A DNA stretch of 64,000 nucleotides from Alterisphingorhabdus sp051668705 (GCF_051668705.1 NZ_CP196351.1:1798001-1862000), one strand, 5' to 3'; shown: positions 16,796 through 24,425, counted from the stretch's first letter. The notes: a model not told the origin generated them from the letters alone. Numbers and translations are program-made.

Positions 16796-17824
16796 TTACG
16801 TAATTGCCTGACCGTCTTGATCAGATATGCTGCCGGTCATCGCATCCAGCTCTGGAAAGCCTGCAAGAAACTCATCCAATGCATGAGTCACCATATTTTG
16901 TGCAGACTGGTTGCGGATCGCACATGCTAGGCGCAGACGCAGATGTCGCTGCGCATCAAGCCGCAATGTGAATGCCGCCCGTTTGCCAGAAGCAACTTTT
17001 GAAGTGCTAGCAGCGCGTTTTTTGACGCTTTTAGCTTTGACAGCAGTAGATTTGGCAGCAGCAGGTTTGGCAGAAGTAGCCTTCAAAGCAGCTTCGGACC
17101 GCTCCAATTCCTTTGCTTTTTCATCAACCTTTACCTGTATCTTTGCCGGTTTTTTGGACAATACCGAACGCGCCTCAGCAATATTGTGTGCTTCGGCTTT
17201 CGGACTTGGTTCAGCAACAGAAGGCGCATCATCCACCAGTGGCAATATCGCTCCCGCTTTATCAGCGCCGGGTTTGCTCCACAGAGGTGATGTGTTAACC
17301 GGCGCAATCGCATCAGACTTATCTGCTGGTTCGACCGTTTCAGCCTTCGCTTCAGCAGGTGCAGCTTTGCCGATAGCCTCTTCATCAGCCGTTTTGGCTG
17401 TGATTGACGGCTTTGCTTCAGGCTGTTTGCCTTCATCCGCACCTTGTGATTTTACAGTGTCAGGTTCCACACCCAGAAGCGGACTTTCTGCCGTCTCGCT
17501 TGGTACTGCTTCAGCATTTGCATTGCCATTGGCAAAATTGCGCTGCAACGCATCCTGCTGCTTCACAACTTCCGGAATAGCCGCTGACAATATACCAGCT
17601 TTGCGCTCGTCTTCGCCTTCACTTTCAGGCTTGATCGCTTGAGGCCCAGTGCTTTGCGGGGGATCAACATCATAGCCCATATCGTTCCAACCCAGATCAT
17701 CTTGTGTTGATGAGCTTGCTGCTGGAGCGGACATGATATTTTGTCTGCGCATAGCTGGCCTTGCGGCCCCCTTACGGGCAAGAAGGCCCGAAGAAAGAGA
17801 TGCGAGTGGTTTGGTGTCACTCAT
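16796..17824 (-). CDS. Ala-rich protein with C-terminal ribbon-helix-helix-like domain, ParA partner
   Basis: The 342-residue protein is not a named family that I recognise. Residues 1-270 are low-complexity, rich in Ala, Lys, Glu and Pro, and probably disordered. The last 60 residues are different: basic KRAAFTLRLDAQRHLRLRLA leads into NQSAQNMVTHALDEFLAG, the strand-helix-helix layout of MetJ/Arc-type DNA-binding proteins. It begins 17 bases after the stop of the parA-like gene, so the pair probably functions together as an ATPase with a DNA-binding partner. This is an inference from layout and the C-terminal pattern. Confidence 0.65.
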   Translation of the reverse strand: MSDTKPLASLSSGLLARKGAARPAMRRQNIMSAPAASSSTQDDLGWNDMGYDVDPPQSTGPQAIKPESEGEDERKAGILSAAIPEVVKQQDALQRNFANGNANAEAVPSETAESPLLGVEPDTVKSQGADEGKQPEAKPSITAKTADEEAIGKAAPAEAKAETVEPADKSDAIAPVNTSPLWSKPGADKAGAILPLVDDAPSVAEPSPKAEAHNIAEARSVLSKKPAKIQVKVDEKAKELERSEAALKATSAKPAAAKSTAVKAKSVKKRAASTSKVASGKRAAFTLRLDAQRHLRLRLACAIRNQSAQNMVTHALDEFLAGFPELDAMTGSISDQDGQAIT

Positions 17825-17841
17825 TTCTGTATCGCCCCCGA

Positions 17842-18567
17842 TTATCCGATAACCCGGCGGCCAAAGCCACCCATGGGACGCGGAGTACCTGGCTGTGCAG
17901 GTATCGCACTTTTAGAAGCTGGTGCGCTAAACACTGTCCGACGGAAATTCTTTTCTAAACGATCAGCGATATAACCCCAGAGCTCGACGACCTCACCAGC
18001 GGACTTGCCGCCCGGATCAATCTCCATAACCGTACGACCATCAATCATTGATGCGGCAAAATCTGTACGGTGATGCAATGTTGTTGGCGCCACCGTGCCA
18101 TGCTGTGACAGCGCAACCGCTGCTTCAGATGTAATTTTTGCTTTTGGCGTCGCTGCGTTAACAACGAATACCAACGGCTTGCCTGCGCGTTCGCACAGGT
18201 CAACCGTTGCGCCAACTGCACGCAAATCATGCGGGCTTGGTCTGGTTGGAACAACAATCAATTCAGCGACAGATATAACGCTTTGTATAGCCATAGTGAT
18301 GGCTGGCGGTGTATCAATAACGGCAAGTTTGAAGCCTTGTTGACGTAATACAGCCAAATCTGCGGCCAGACGAGCGACAGTGGTTTGCGCAAAGGCGGGA
18401 TATTCGTCTTCACGTTCATTCCACCAATCGGCAAGCGAACCCTGAGGATCGATGTCAATCAATACTACAGGCCCAGCGCCCGCCAATTGTGCCTGAACAG
18501 CGAGGTGTCCGGACAATGTGGTCTTTCCGGACCCGCCTTTTTGTGATGCTAATGCGAGAACGCGCAC
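17842..18567 (-). CDS. ParA/MinD-family ATPase, orphan
   Basis: This 241-residue P-loop ATPase has the deviant Walker A motif QKGGSGKTT at residues 9-17, with the signature Lys in KGGSGKT, then LIDIDPQGSLADWW (Walker A') and LAVIDTPPA (Walker B). These are typical of ParA proteins that position plasmids, chromosomes or protein cargo by binding DNA non-specifically. I chose the GTG at 18567: the protein then begins MRVLALASQKGG as relatives do, and AAGGGG lies 6 bases upstream. There is no parB next to it; instead an RHH-like protein follows. A perfect 10-bp inverted repeat lies just upstream. Confidence 0.88.
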   Translation of the reverse strand: MRVLALASQKGGSGKTTLSGHLAVQAQLAGAGPVVLIDIDPQGSLADWWNEREDEYPAFAQTTVARLAADLAVLRQQGFKLAVIDTPPAITMAIQSVISVAELIVVPTRPSPHDLRAVGATVDLCERAGKPLVFVVNAATPKAKITSEAAVALSQHGTVAPTTLHHRTDFAASMIDGRTVMEIDPGGKSAGEVVELWGYIADRLEKNFRRTVFSAPASKSAIPAQPGTPRPMGGFGRRVIG

Positions 18568-18587
18568 AATGATCCCCTTGGTTAGAA

Positions 18588-18628
18588 AACTCAAAATGGG
18601 TTTCGCAGAACAGCCCTAATTTTGAGTT
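18588..18628. promoter_or_regulatory. inverted repeat upstream of parA-like gene
   Basis: AACTCAAAAT (18588-18597) and ATTTTGAGTT (18619-18628) form a perfect 10-bp inverted repeat with a 21-base spacer, about two helical turns. A third CTCAAAA copy lies at 18654-18660. The arrangement ends 20 bases from the parA GTG and is a likely autoregulatory operator, possibly bound by the RHH-like partner. Confidence 0.5.
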
Positions 18629-18847
18629 AACGGGGAAAAGAAATTGTAAAAAACCTCAAAAAACTGTTCGAAATGGCCAAATGCTAGGGTTCCTATTGCC
18701 TGTCCATGTTACGCTAACAATTCGTTAGTTATGTTTTGCTAATGTTAGGAAATTAGAAATTTATGTGCAGTGTCAAACATATGAAGCTGCGCATCAGGAT
18801 TAATATATAGGCCAATGATATGGCATGTATAAAAAGTGGAGTTTGAT

Positions 18848-19990
18848 ATGCCTTTTCCATTTATCTCGCCTGCGCGTACCCGTGCGACATCTGCCCGTAC
18901 GACATCTGTTGCTTTGGCCGCACTTATTATGGCGGCTTTCCCACAAAGTGCATTTGCTGATGTGAAAGCTGGTGTCGATGCCTGGGGGCGCGGTGATTAT
19001 GAGACTGCGATCAAAGAATGGCGCAAACCGGCTCTAGACGGCGATGCGGATGCGCAATTTAATATGGGCCAGGCGCACAAATTTGGTCGCGGTGTGCCCA
19101 TGGATTTGAACATTGCCGCAGACTGGTTCCGCCAAGCAGCAGAAAAAGGCCATTTACAGGCCGCTGATAATTATGGTCTTATCCTCTTCCAAAATGGCCA
19201 ACGCAAAGACGCTCTGCCATGGCTGGAATCATCGGCAGCCAGAGGCGAGCCACGTGCGCAATATATCATGGGCACGGCTTATTTTAACGGTGAGTTGGTA
19301 GCGAAAGACTGGGTAAGGGCCTATGCTTTAATGACACGCGCATCTTCATCCGGCCTGCCGCAAGCATCACAAAACCTTGCCGCTATGGATCGCTATCTAA
19401 CCCCAAATCAGCGCCAAGAAGGTATCGCCCTTGCTGGCAGATTACAGCAACAGGCTGATCGTGAACGCCAACAACAATTGGCTGCGGCAACGTTGCCGCC
19501 AGTAGCAAATGGCAATTTGCCAGCGCGCCCCTCTGCCTCAACAGGCCCATTACAAACGGCCGCCCTGCCGCCATCACGCCCGACACCGCGCCCAGTTACA
19601 AATCCATCTGTCACGCCTCCGGCAAGCAGTGGTACTTTTTCAGCCTCATCCAATGCAGGCGCAGATTTCGCTCTGCCAGGGACACCTATACCAGCACCAG
19701 TTGCTGCACGCCCTGCGCCAGTAGCCACGACTCCTGCTCCCCGTCCCGTGGCGGCAACAGGTTCATGGCGGCTGCAATTGGGGGCCTTTGGCTCTCAGAG
19801 CAAAGCTGAATCGCTCTGGTCATCACTTGAAAGCCGCAACAGTAACTTGCAAGGCTTACAACCCTATCTGGTGAAAGCAGGCAAGGTAACGCGGCTTCAG
19901 GTTGGCAATTTTGCCAGCCGCAACGAAGCCGACAGGCTGTGCGGCCAGCTCAAAGCCTCTGGTCAGGCCTGTTTCTCCATCAAGAAATAA
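18848..19990 (+). CDS. Sel1-repeat and SPOR-domain protein
   Basis: This 380-residue secreted protein starts with a signal peptide (SVALAALIMAAFPQSAFA) followed by Sel1-like repeats from about 35 to 190 (AQFNMGQAHKFGRGVPMDL and relatives). A Pro/Ala/Thr-rich linker comes next, then a C-terminal SPOR domain (SWRLQLGAFGSQSKAESLW...). The ATG at 18848 has GGAG 7 bases before it. SPOR proteins concentrate at the septum by binding bare glycan strands. It faces away from the parA operon, which itself ends in another SPOR protein, so two septal-wall proteins frame this locus. The 3' end overlaps the serB 3' end by 11 bases. Confidence 0.88.
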   Translation: MPFPFISPARTRATSARTTSVALAALIMAAFPQSAFADVKAGVDAWGRGDYETAIKEWRKPALDGDADAQFNMGQAHKFGRGVPMDLNIAADWFRQAAEKGHLQAADNYGLILFQNGQRKDALPWLESSAARGEPRAQYIMGTAYFNGELVAKDWVRAYALMTRASSSGLPQASQNLAAMDRYLTPNQRQEGIALAGRLQQQADRERQQQLAAATLPPVANGNLPARPSASTGPLQTAALPPSRPTPRPVTNPSVTPPASSGTFSASSNAGADFALPGTPIPAPVAARPAPVATTPAPRPVAATGSWRLQLGAFGSQSKAESLWSSLESRNSNLQGLQPYLVKAGKVTRLQVGNFASRNEADRLCGQLKASGQACFSIKK

Positions 19991-20918
19991 CCTGCCACTC
20001 GCTGCTGGGAATGCCCAGAGCATAGAGTATCGCGCTTAAATCATTATGGCGAAGCGGGAAATCCACCGCTTCGTTCACAACCGGTTTTGCGTGATAACCA
20101 ATGCTCAGTCCGGCAAGATCAAGCATAGGTAAATCATTGGCACCATCGCCAACCGCTAAGCTGTTAGAGTAATCAATATTTTTCGCAGCGGCAATCTGCA
20201 TCAATATATCGGCCTTACTTTGGGCACCAAATAGCGGGGGTATTAGGCCGCCGGTTAATTTACCGCCCTTAACGTCCAGCCGGTTGGCATGCACGCCATG
20301 AAAGCCGAGGTCTGCGCCAATATGATCGGCAAAATGATGAAAGCCACCAGACACCAATAAACAATGCACATTATTGGCTCGCAGCGTCGCCAATAATGTT
20401 TTTGCACCCGCATTCGGCGTTACCCGTTGGTGCAAACATTCGGCCACCAGCGCTTCATCGAGATTGGCCAATTTTGCGACCCGCTCACGCAGAGATGCCG
20501 CAAAGTCCAGCTCGCCGCGCATTGCGCGTTTAGTTATCGCCGTAATCTCATCTCGCACACCGGCATAATCGGCCAGTTCGTCAATACATTCCTGCCCTAT
20601 CATCGTGCTATCCATATCGGACAGAAAAAGAGATTTCTCTCGATGAGCAACGTATTGAACTGCAATGTCGCAGCGATCTGTGAATGATGACAAGGCCCCA
20701 GCTATACGCGACTGCATTGCCCCCTGCCCGCTATCACTTTCGCCATCTATGCAGATATCCAGAGCTTTGCCTTTATCAATCCATTCATGGTTCTTGACCA
20801 TCAGGCCTTTAGCTGCAAGCGCGTGGGCCGCATGAATATAATCATCTTCGGTCAGTGCAGCCATATTGTCGCCACTAAGGCTTGTCGCATTGGCAGCAAT
20901 CAGTGTAGCAACCAGCAT
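19980..20918 (-). CDS. serB: phosphoserine phosphatase
   Basis: SerB carries out the last step of serine synthesis, hydrolysing O-phosphoserine. The 312-residue protein has an N-terminal ACT-like segment (MLVATLIAANAT...) and a HAD phosphatase domain. The nucleophile loop is FLSDMDSTMIGQE (DxDxT), motif II is LLVSGGFHHFAD, and motif III is VGDGANDLPML. The start MLVATLIAA fits SerB of sphingomonads. The ATG overlaps the start codon of the divergent miaA gene, so the promoter must lie inside miaA or the transcript is leaderless. Confidence 0.95.
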   Translation of the reverse strand: MLVATLIAANATSLSGDNMAALTEDDYIHAAHALAAKGLMVKNHEWIDKGKALDICIDGESDSGQGAMQSRIAGALSSFTDRCDIAVQYVAHREKSLFLSDMDSTMIGQECIDELADYAGVRDEITAITKRAMRGELDFAASLRERVAKLANLDEALVAECLHQRVTPNAGAKTLLATLRANNVHCLLVSGGFHHFADHIGADLGFHGVHANRLDVKGGKLTGGLIPPLFGAQSKADILMQIAAAKNIDYSNSLAVGDGANDLPMLDLAGLSIGYHAKPVVNEAVDFPLRHNDLSAILYALGIPSSEWQVIS

Positions 20919-21906
20919 GATGAACGATACTCCGGAAAATCAGACATTTGAGGCACAAGACGGCCATGAATACCGGCCTGCTTCGCTTTTGCTTATTGCC
21001 GGTCCCACTGCAAGCGGCAAGAGCGGATTGGCCATTTCTGCTGCAAAAACTATCAAAGAGTGTGGCAAGCAGCCCATCATCATCAATTCTGATGCCAGTC
21101 AGGTTTATGCCGATCTGGATATTGTGTCAGCCCGGCCCAGCACAGCCGAAATGGAAGACATTCCCCACAGATTATTTGGATATCGCGATGGTGATACGGC
21201 TTGCTCAGCCGCTGATTGGGCCGAAGATGCAAAGCAGGAGATAAAAACAGCTATTGCAGCTGGATCATACCCCATATTAGTAGGGGGTACTGGTCTGTAT
21301 ATCAGCACATTGCTGGATGGCATCGCGCCCATCCCGGATATTGATCCCGATTTACGTGCAAGAATACGCCAGATGGAGCAGGCACAGGCCTATGCCCAAT
21401 TGCAGGAAAACGACCCGTTAATCGCTGCCAAGCTCAACCCAAATGACAAAAGCCGCATTCAACGAGCGCTAGAAGTTGTCTTGCAAACAGGACAAAGCAT
21501 TGCGATTTGGCGCAACAAGCGTGAAGGCGGCATTGCCGAGCATATCAATTTGCATCCTCATATATTGCTGCCCGAGCGCGAATGGCTTTATGCACGCTGC
21601 AATCAGCGTTTTGTGGAAATGCTAGACCAAGGCGCGATACGCGAAGTGGAAACCTTATTATCACGTGATCTGCCCATGGACCTACCCGTTATGCGGGCCA
21701 TAGGTGTGGCAGAGATTAGCAGCTATTTGCGCGGGCAATCCTCCTATGATGAGATGATAGAGGCCGGTCAGATGGCAACACGGCGCTATGCCAAGCGGCA
21801 ATATACCTGGCTACGCAATCAGCCTCCCCAAGATTGGCCCCGTCTTTCACCTGATTCACAACAAATGGAACCCAAAGGGCTGTTCGCGAATTGGTTAGAT
21901 AGCTAA
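20917..21906 (+). CDS. miaA: tRNA dimethylallyltransferase
   Basis: MiaA transfers a dimethylallyl group to A37 of tRNAs that read codons beginning with U. The protein of about 329 residues has the P-loop LIAGPTASGKSGLA, the NSDASQVYADLDIVSARPS motif that contains the tRNA- and substrate-binding residues, GGTGLYISTLLDG, and the C-terminal RRYAKRQYTWLRNQ. Two tandem ATGs (20917 and 20920) are possible starts; the first overlaps the serB start on the other strand. No ribosome binding site is obvious. Confidence 0.95.
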   Translation: MMNDTPENQTFEAQDGHEYRPASLLLIAGPTASGKSGLAISAAKTIKECGKQPIIINSDASQVYADLDIVSARPSTAEMEDIPHRLFGYRDGDTACSAADWAEDAKQEIKTAIAAGSYPILVGGTGLYISTLLDGIAPIPDIDPDLRARIRQMEQAQAYAQLQENDPLIAAKLNPNDKSRIQRALEVVLQTGQSIAIWRNKREGGIAEHINLHPHILLPEREWLYARCNQRFVEMLDQGAIREVETLLSRDLPMDLPVMRAIGVAEISSYLRGQSSYDEMIEAGQMATRRYAKRQYTWLRNQPPQDWPRLSPDSQQMEPKGLFANWLDS

Positions 21907-21992
21907 TTTCGCGCAACATGCTTTCCTATTGCTGTATGCGCGGAGATGATGCAGTTTCACTTTTCTTGTCACTCACCCCGAAGGACCATCAC

Positions 21993-22613
21993 ATGAACAA
22001 GACACTTACAATATTGGCATTGGCCGTAGCAACGCCTCTTGCCGCACAATCATCGACCACACCTGGCGCAGTCGATACCACCCGTGTTGAAGCAGGTACC
22101 TACAGCGTTGATGCAAGCCATACTTTGGTCGGCTGGCGCGTAAACCATTTCGGTTTCAATGATTATTTCGGCATTTTTGGTGACTCAACCGGCACGCTGA
22201 CCATTGATCCTGCCAATCTCAGCACAGCAAAGGTTGATATCACTATTCCGGTTGGAAAAGTAACAACGGCAAGCGCGGGCCTGACCAATCATTTGTTGCG
22301 TCCGGGCAAAGACGGCAAAGCCGCAGACTTTTTTGGTGCAGAACCAGCAGATGCGCGCTTTGTTTCAACATCGGTAGTGGCTGATGGTCTTACCGCTGAT
22401 ATTTCCGGCAATCTTACCCTGAACGGCGTCACCAAGCCTGTCACCCTCGCAGCTGAACTTACTGGCGTTGGCAATAACCCGTTCAACAAGAAGCTAACTG
22501 TTGGTTTTGAAGCAACGACAAGCATCAAGCGCAGCGAATTTGGCATCGGCTATGGCCTTGGCCTTATTGGCGATGAGGTTGAGCTGGACATCAGTGTCGC
22601 ATTTGAAAAATAG
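21993..22613 (+). CDS. YceI family periplasmic protein
   Basis: This 206-residue secreted protein has a signal peptide (TLTILALAVATPLAAQ) and the lipocalin-like YceI fold. Typical motifs are YSVDASHTLVGWRVNHFGFNDYFG, LTGSLTIDPANLS-like strands and the C-terminal FGIGYGLGLIGDEVELDISVAFE. YceI proteins bind long polyisoprenoid lipids and are often linked to base or stress response; the ligand here is unknown. The ATG at 21993 has AAGGA nearby. A strong bidirectional terminator follows and separates it from the convergent YHS gene. Confidence 0.92.
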   Translation: MNKTLTILALAVATPLAAQSSTTPGAVDTTRVEAGTYSVDASHTLVGWRVNHFGFNDYFGIFGDSTGTLTIDPANLSTAKVDITIPVGKVTTASAGLTNHLLRPGKDGKAADFFGAEPADARFVSTSVVADGLTADISGNLTLNGVTKPVTLAAELTGVGNNPFNKKLTVGFEATTSIKRSEFGIGYGLGLIGDEVELDISVAFEK

Positions 22614-22631
22614 GTTCTTCTCCATAGAAAC

Positions 22632-22665
22632 AAAAAGGGGCGCCCGATTGGACGCCCCTTCTTTG
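22632..22665. terminator. bidirectional intrinsic terminator (yceI / YHS lipoprotein gene)
   Basis: AAGGGGCG and CGCCCCTT form an 8-bp perfect stem with a 10-base loop. The T-rich stretch on the plus side and the A-run before the stem (T-run on the minus strand) let it act in both directions between two convergent genes. Confidence 0.8.
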
Positions 22666-22681
22666 TTATGTCACCAGCAGA

Positions 22682-23221
22682 TTATGATGCATAATGCTCG
22701 CTGGGGTCATGCTTAGGATAATTCTCGTCAGCTGAAGTGATAAAGTTCTCTTTATCCTTCTGCCAATTGCCTTGAACCTGCTCGTTGAAGTTCAGGTACA
22801 ATTTACCGTTTACGATTTCATAAACATTTGGATTGCCAGGTGCCAGCGCATCATTGGCACCGATCGCCCATGCACAATATCCGCCATATTGTGGGGCATA
22901 TTTTGCAGGGTCAGCAGAAAATTTTTCGGCATTTTCGGCGCTTGCAAAGCGATATTCATAGCCTTGATACAGAACAGTATTTTCGGCAGCGCCTTCTACC
23001 GGAACGCCATCACCAACAAAATAGCTTACGGCATCATAACCGGAAAGAGCCAAAGTCTCACCAGCATTTTCGGTGTAGATTGGGCCGGTAGCTTCCCCGC
23101 CGGCATTCAGTCCCGCAGTTTCAGCTGCGACTTCTGTGTCTTCCGCGGTTGTGTTGCCTGCACCGCCACAAGCAACGAGTGCTAGGCTTGCAGCAGCAGC
23201 GAAAAATAGGGATTTCTTCAT
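22682..23221 (-). CDS. YHS-domain lipoprotein
   Basis: This 179-residue protein has a signal peptide with a good lipobox (LALVAC, Cys18), followed by an acidic Ala/Glu/Thr-rich linker. A YHS-type domain follows: LSGYDAVSYFVGDGVPVEG (60-78), FASAENAEKFSADPAKYAPQYGGYCAWAIG (92-121) and VNGKLYLNFN. YHS domains are short metal-associated modules also found in copper ATPases and hydroxylases. The single mature-domain cysteine is C116 in GGYCAW. It closely resembles the protein at 23794-24279 and lies downstream of the Cys/Ala protein on the same strand. A role in metal handling is inferred, not shown. Confidence 0.85.
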   Translation of the reverse strand: MKKSLFFAAAASLALVACGGAGNTTAEDTEVAAETAGLNAGGEATGPIYTENAGETLALSGYDAVSYFVGDGVPVEGAAENTVLYQGYEYRFASAENAEKFSADPAKYAPQYGGYCAWAIGANDALAPGNPNVYEIVNGKLYLNFNEQVQGNWQKDKENFITSADENYPKHDPSEHYAS

Positions 23222-23351
23222 CTTAAATACTCCGTTTAATTGCGATGTTACCCATTGTTCGTAGGCATATCGGAATGCGTTACACTATCATAATGTTTTA
23301 TTTTGTGACGCAGAATCTTTTATCCAGCTGTGTAAATTGTGTTGCGCAAAG

Positions 23352-23384
23352 AAAAAGCCCTCCCGTGCAAAAGCACAGAAGGGC
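23352..23384 (-). terminator. intrinsic terminator of the Cys/Ala protein gene
   Basis: On the minus strand the stem AGGGC-related arms (GCCCT at 23357-23361 and AGGGC at 23380-23384, with an inner TGTGC/GCACG stem and TTTT loop) are followed by TTTTT. This is a convincing intrinsic terminator 22 bases after the stop codon. Confidence 0.75.
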
Positions 23385-23405
23385 CTCCTCTAATCAGTTA
23401 TGTGA

Positions 23406-23714
23406 TTAAGCTGAAGGCGCGCACGCACCACAAGCTGCACATGCTCCGCAATCAGCCGCACATGCACCACAAGCCGCTGCACATGCACCGCATGCTGCTG
23501 CACATGCACCGCATGCTGCTGCACATGCACCGCATGCTGCTGCACAAGCTGCGCAAGCAGCTGCACAAGCGGCACAGGCTGCTGCACAAGCTGCGCATTG
23601 AGCAGCACATTGTGGGTGGTGGGTTGGCGCTTCTGTAGCTTGTGCAGGGGCAGCAGCCATTGTCATTCCGCCAGCAACAGCCAACATCGCAGAAAGATTT
23701 TTAGCAATCGTCAT
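23406..23714 (-). CDS. secreted Cys/Ala heptad-repeat protein
   Basis: This 102-residue protein has a Sec signal peptide (MTIAKNLSAMLAVAGGMTMA, cleavage after AQA) and a short linker with two His (APTHHPQ). The remaining chain is almost only Cys, Ala and Gly. Nineteen cysteines alternate at spacings of 4 and 3 (unit CxxCxxx, e.g. CGACAAA), then 3,3,3 at the end; mean spacing is 3.44. A 3/4 alternation places Cys at the a and d positions of a coiled-coil heptad. I chose the ATG at 23714 because GGAG lies 6 bases before it; an ATG 12 bases earlier has no such site. It lies between two YHS-domain genes. Whether the thiols bind metal or form disulfides cannot be read from sequence. Confidence 0.88.
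   Translation of the reverse strand: MTIAKNLSAMLAVAGGMTMAAAPAQATEAPTHHPQCAAQCAACAAACAACAAACAACAAACGACAAACGACAAACGACAAACGACAADCGACAACGACAPSA
23480..23542 (-). repeat. three exact 21-bp tandem repeats in the heptad-repeat gene
   Basis: Three perfect copies of a 21-base unit stand end to end (23480-23500, 23501-23521, 23522-23542) and encode one heptad each. Perfect identity at silent positions points to recent duplication. Copy number is likely to differ between strains. Confidence 0.92.
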
Positions 23715-23793
23715 ATTTTTCTCCATGAAAAGATGTCAGGGTTCGGTTGATATCCTGACAAGTTGATCCGGCTTTCAACCGAATGATATCGGA

Positions 23794-24279
23794 TTAGCTA
23801 CCGAATTTTGCAGTGTCTGGGAATGAAGGCCACTTTACGTCACCTTTTTTGATGAACCCTGGAATATCTTTATTCCAACGCGTTTGAACGCCTTTGTTGA
23901 AGTTCAGATACAATTTTCCATCGACAACTTTATAAACTGTTGGATCTCCCGGTGCCAATGCACCATTTGCGCCCAGTGCCCATGCACAATGTCCGCCATA
24001 TTGAGGAGCATATTTTGCGGGGCTCTTCTTAAACTTCGCAGCATTTGCAGCTGTAGCGAAGAAATAATCTGCACCTTTATAGGTCACTTTAAACTGTTTC
24101 TTGCCTTTTACCGGCACACCATCACCAACAAAATAAGATACGGCATCATAACCTTTAAGCGCCGTCGTGCCTTCGAGACCGGTATATGTTGGGCCAGCCA
24201 ATGCCGGAGCAGAAACAGCAATTGTGCCCACCGATGTCACGGCCAATGCCAATGCTAAAGTTGTCATAATCTTTTTCAT
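23794..24279 (-). CDS. secreted YHS-domain protein
   Basis: This 161-residue protein has a Sec signal peptide (about 1-28, ending PALA). A YHS-type domain follows with LKGYDAVSYFVGDGVPVKGK (41-60), FFATAANAAKFKKSPAKYAPQYGGHCAWALG (73-103) and VDGKLYLNFNKGVQTRW. The domain is nearly identical in layout to that of the YHS lipoprotein two genes downstream, with one mature Cys (C98). The start at 24279 has AGGAAG before it; an upstream in-frame ATG lacks a ribosome site. It is the first gene of the set YHS-Cys/Ala protein-YHS and probably carries the promoter. Its function is unknown; metal or cofactor handling in the periplasm is inferred. Confidence 0.85.
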   Translation of the reverse strand: MKKIMTTLALALAVTSVGTIAVSAPALAGPTYTGLEGTTALKGYDAVSYFVGDGVPVKGKKQFKVTYKGADYFFATAANAAKFKKSPAKYAPQYGGHCAWALGANGALAPGDPTVYKVVDGKLYLNFNKGVQTRWNKDIPGFIKKGDVKWPSFPDTAKFGS

Positions 24280-24407
24280 AAAAAACTTCCTTTCATTATA
24301 ACTCTGAGAAGCTGCAACTATTTGGTGCAGGCCCTTACAGGGTCGTCCATATCTCTTTGTTCGCGCCAAACAGCGAAAAGGTTTCACCAGTGGAAAGATT
24401 TATATAA

Positions 24408-24425
24408 CCATCAACTGTGTGATGG
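24408..24425. promoter_or_regulatory. inverted repeat between the YHS gene and the monooxygenase gene
   Basis: CCATCA and TGATGG form a perfect 6-bp inverted repeat with a 6-base spacer, in the 244-base gap between divergent genes. It is in a position to control either unit. The regulator is unknown. Confidence 0.35.

Noticed and set aside
16911..17642. 243-residue plus-strand frame opposite the RHH-like gene.
   Set aside because: It is produced by Ala/Glu/Lys-rich codon use on the true strand; the minus frame is in an operon and ends in a structured domain.
23480..23542. Possible CRISPR-like repeat array.
   Set aside because: The 21-bp units are directly adjacent with no spacers and lie inside a coding frame.
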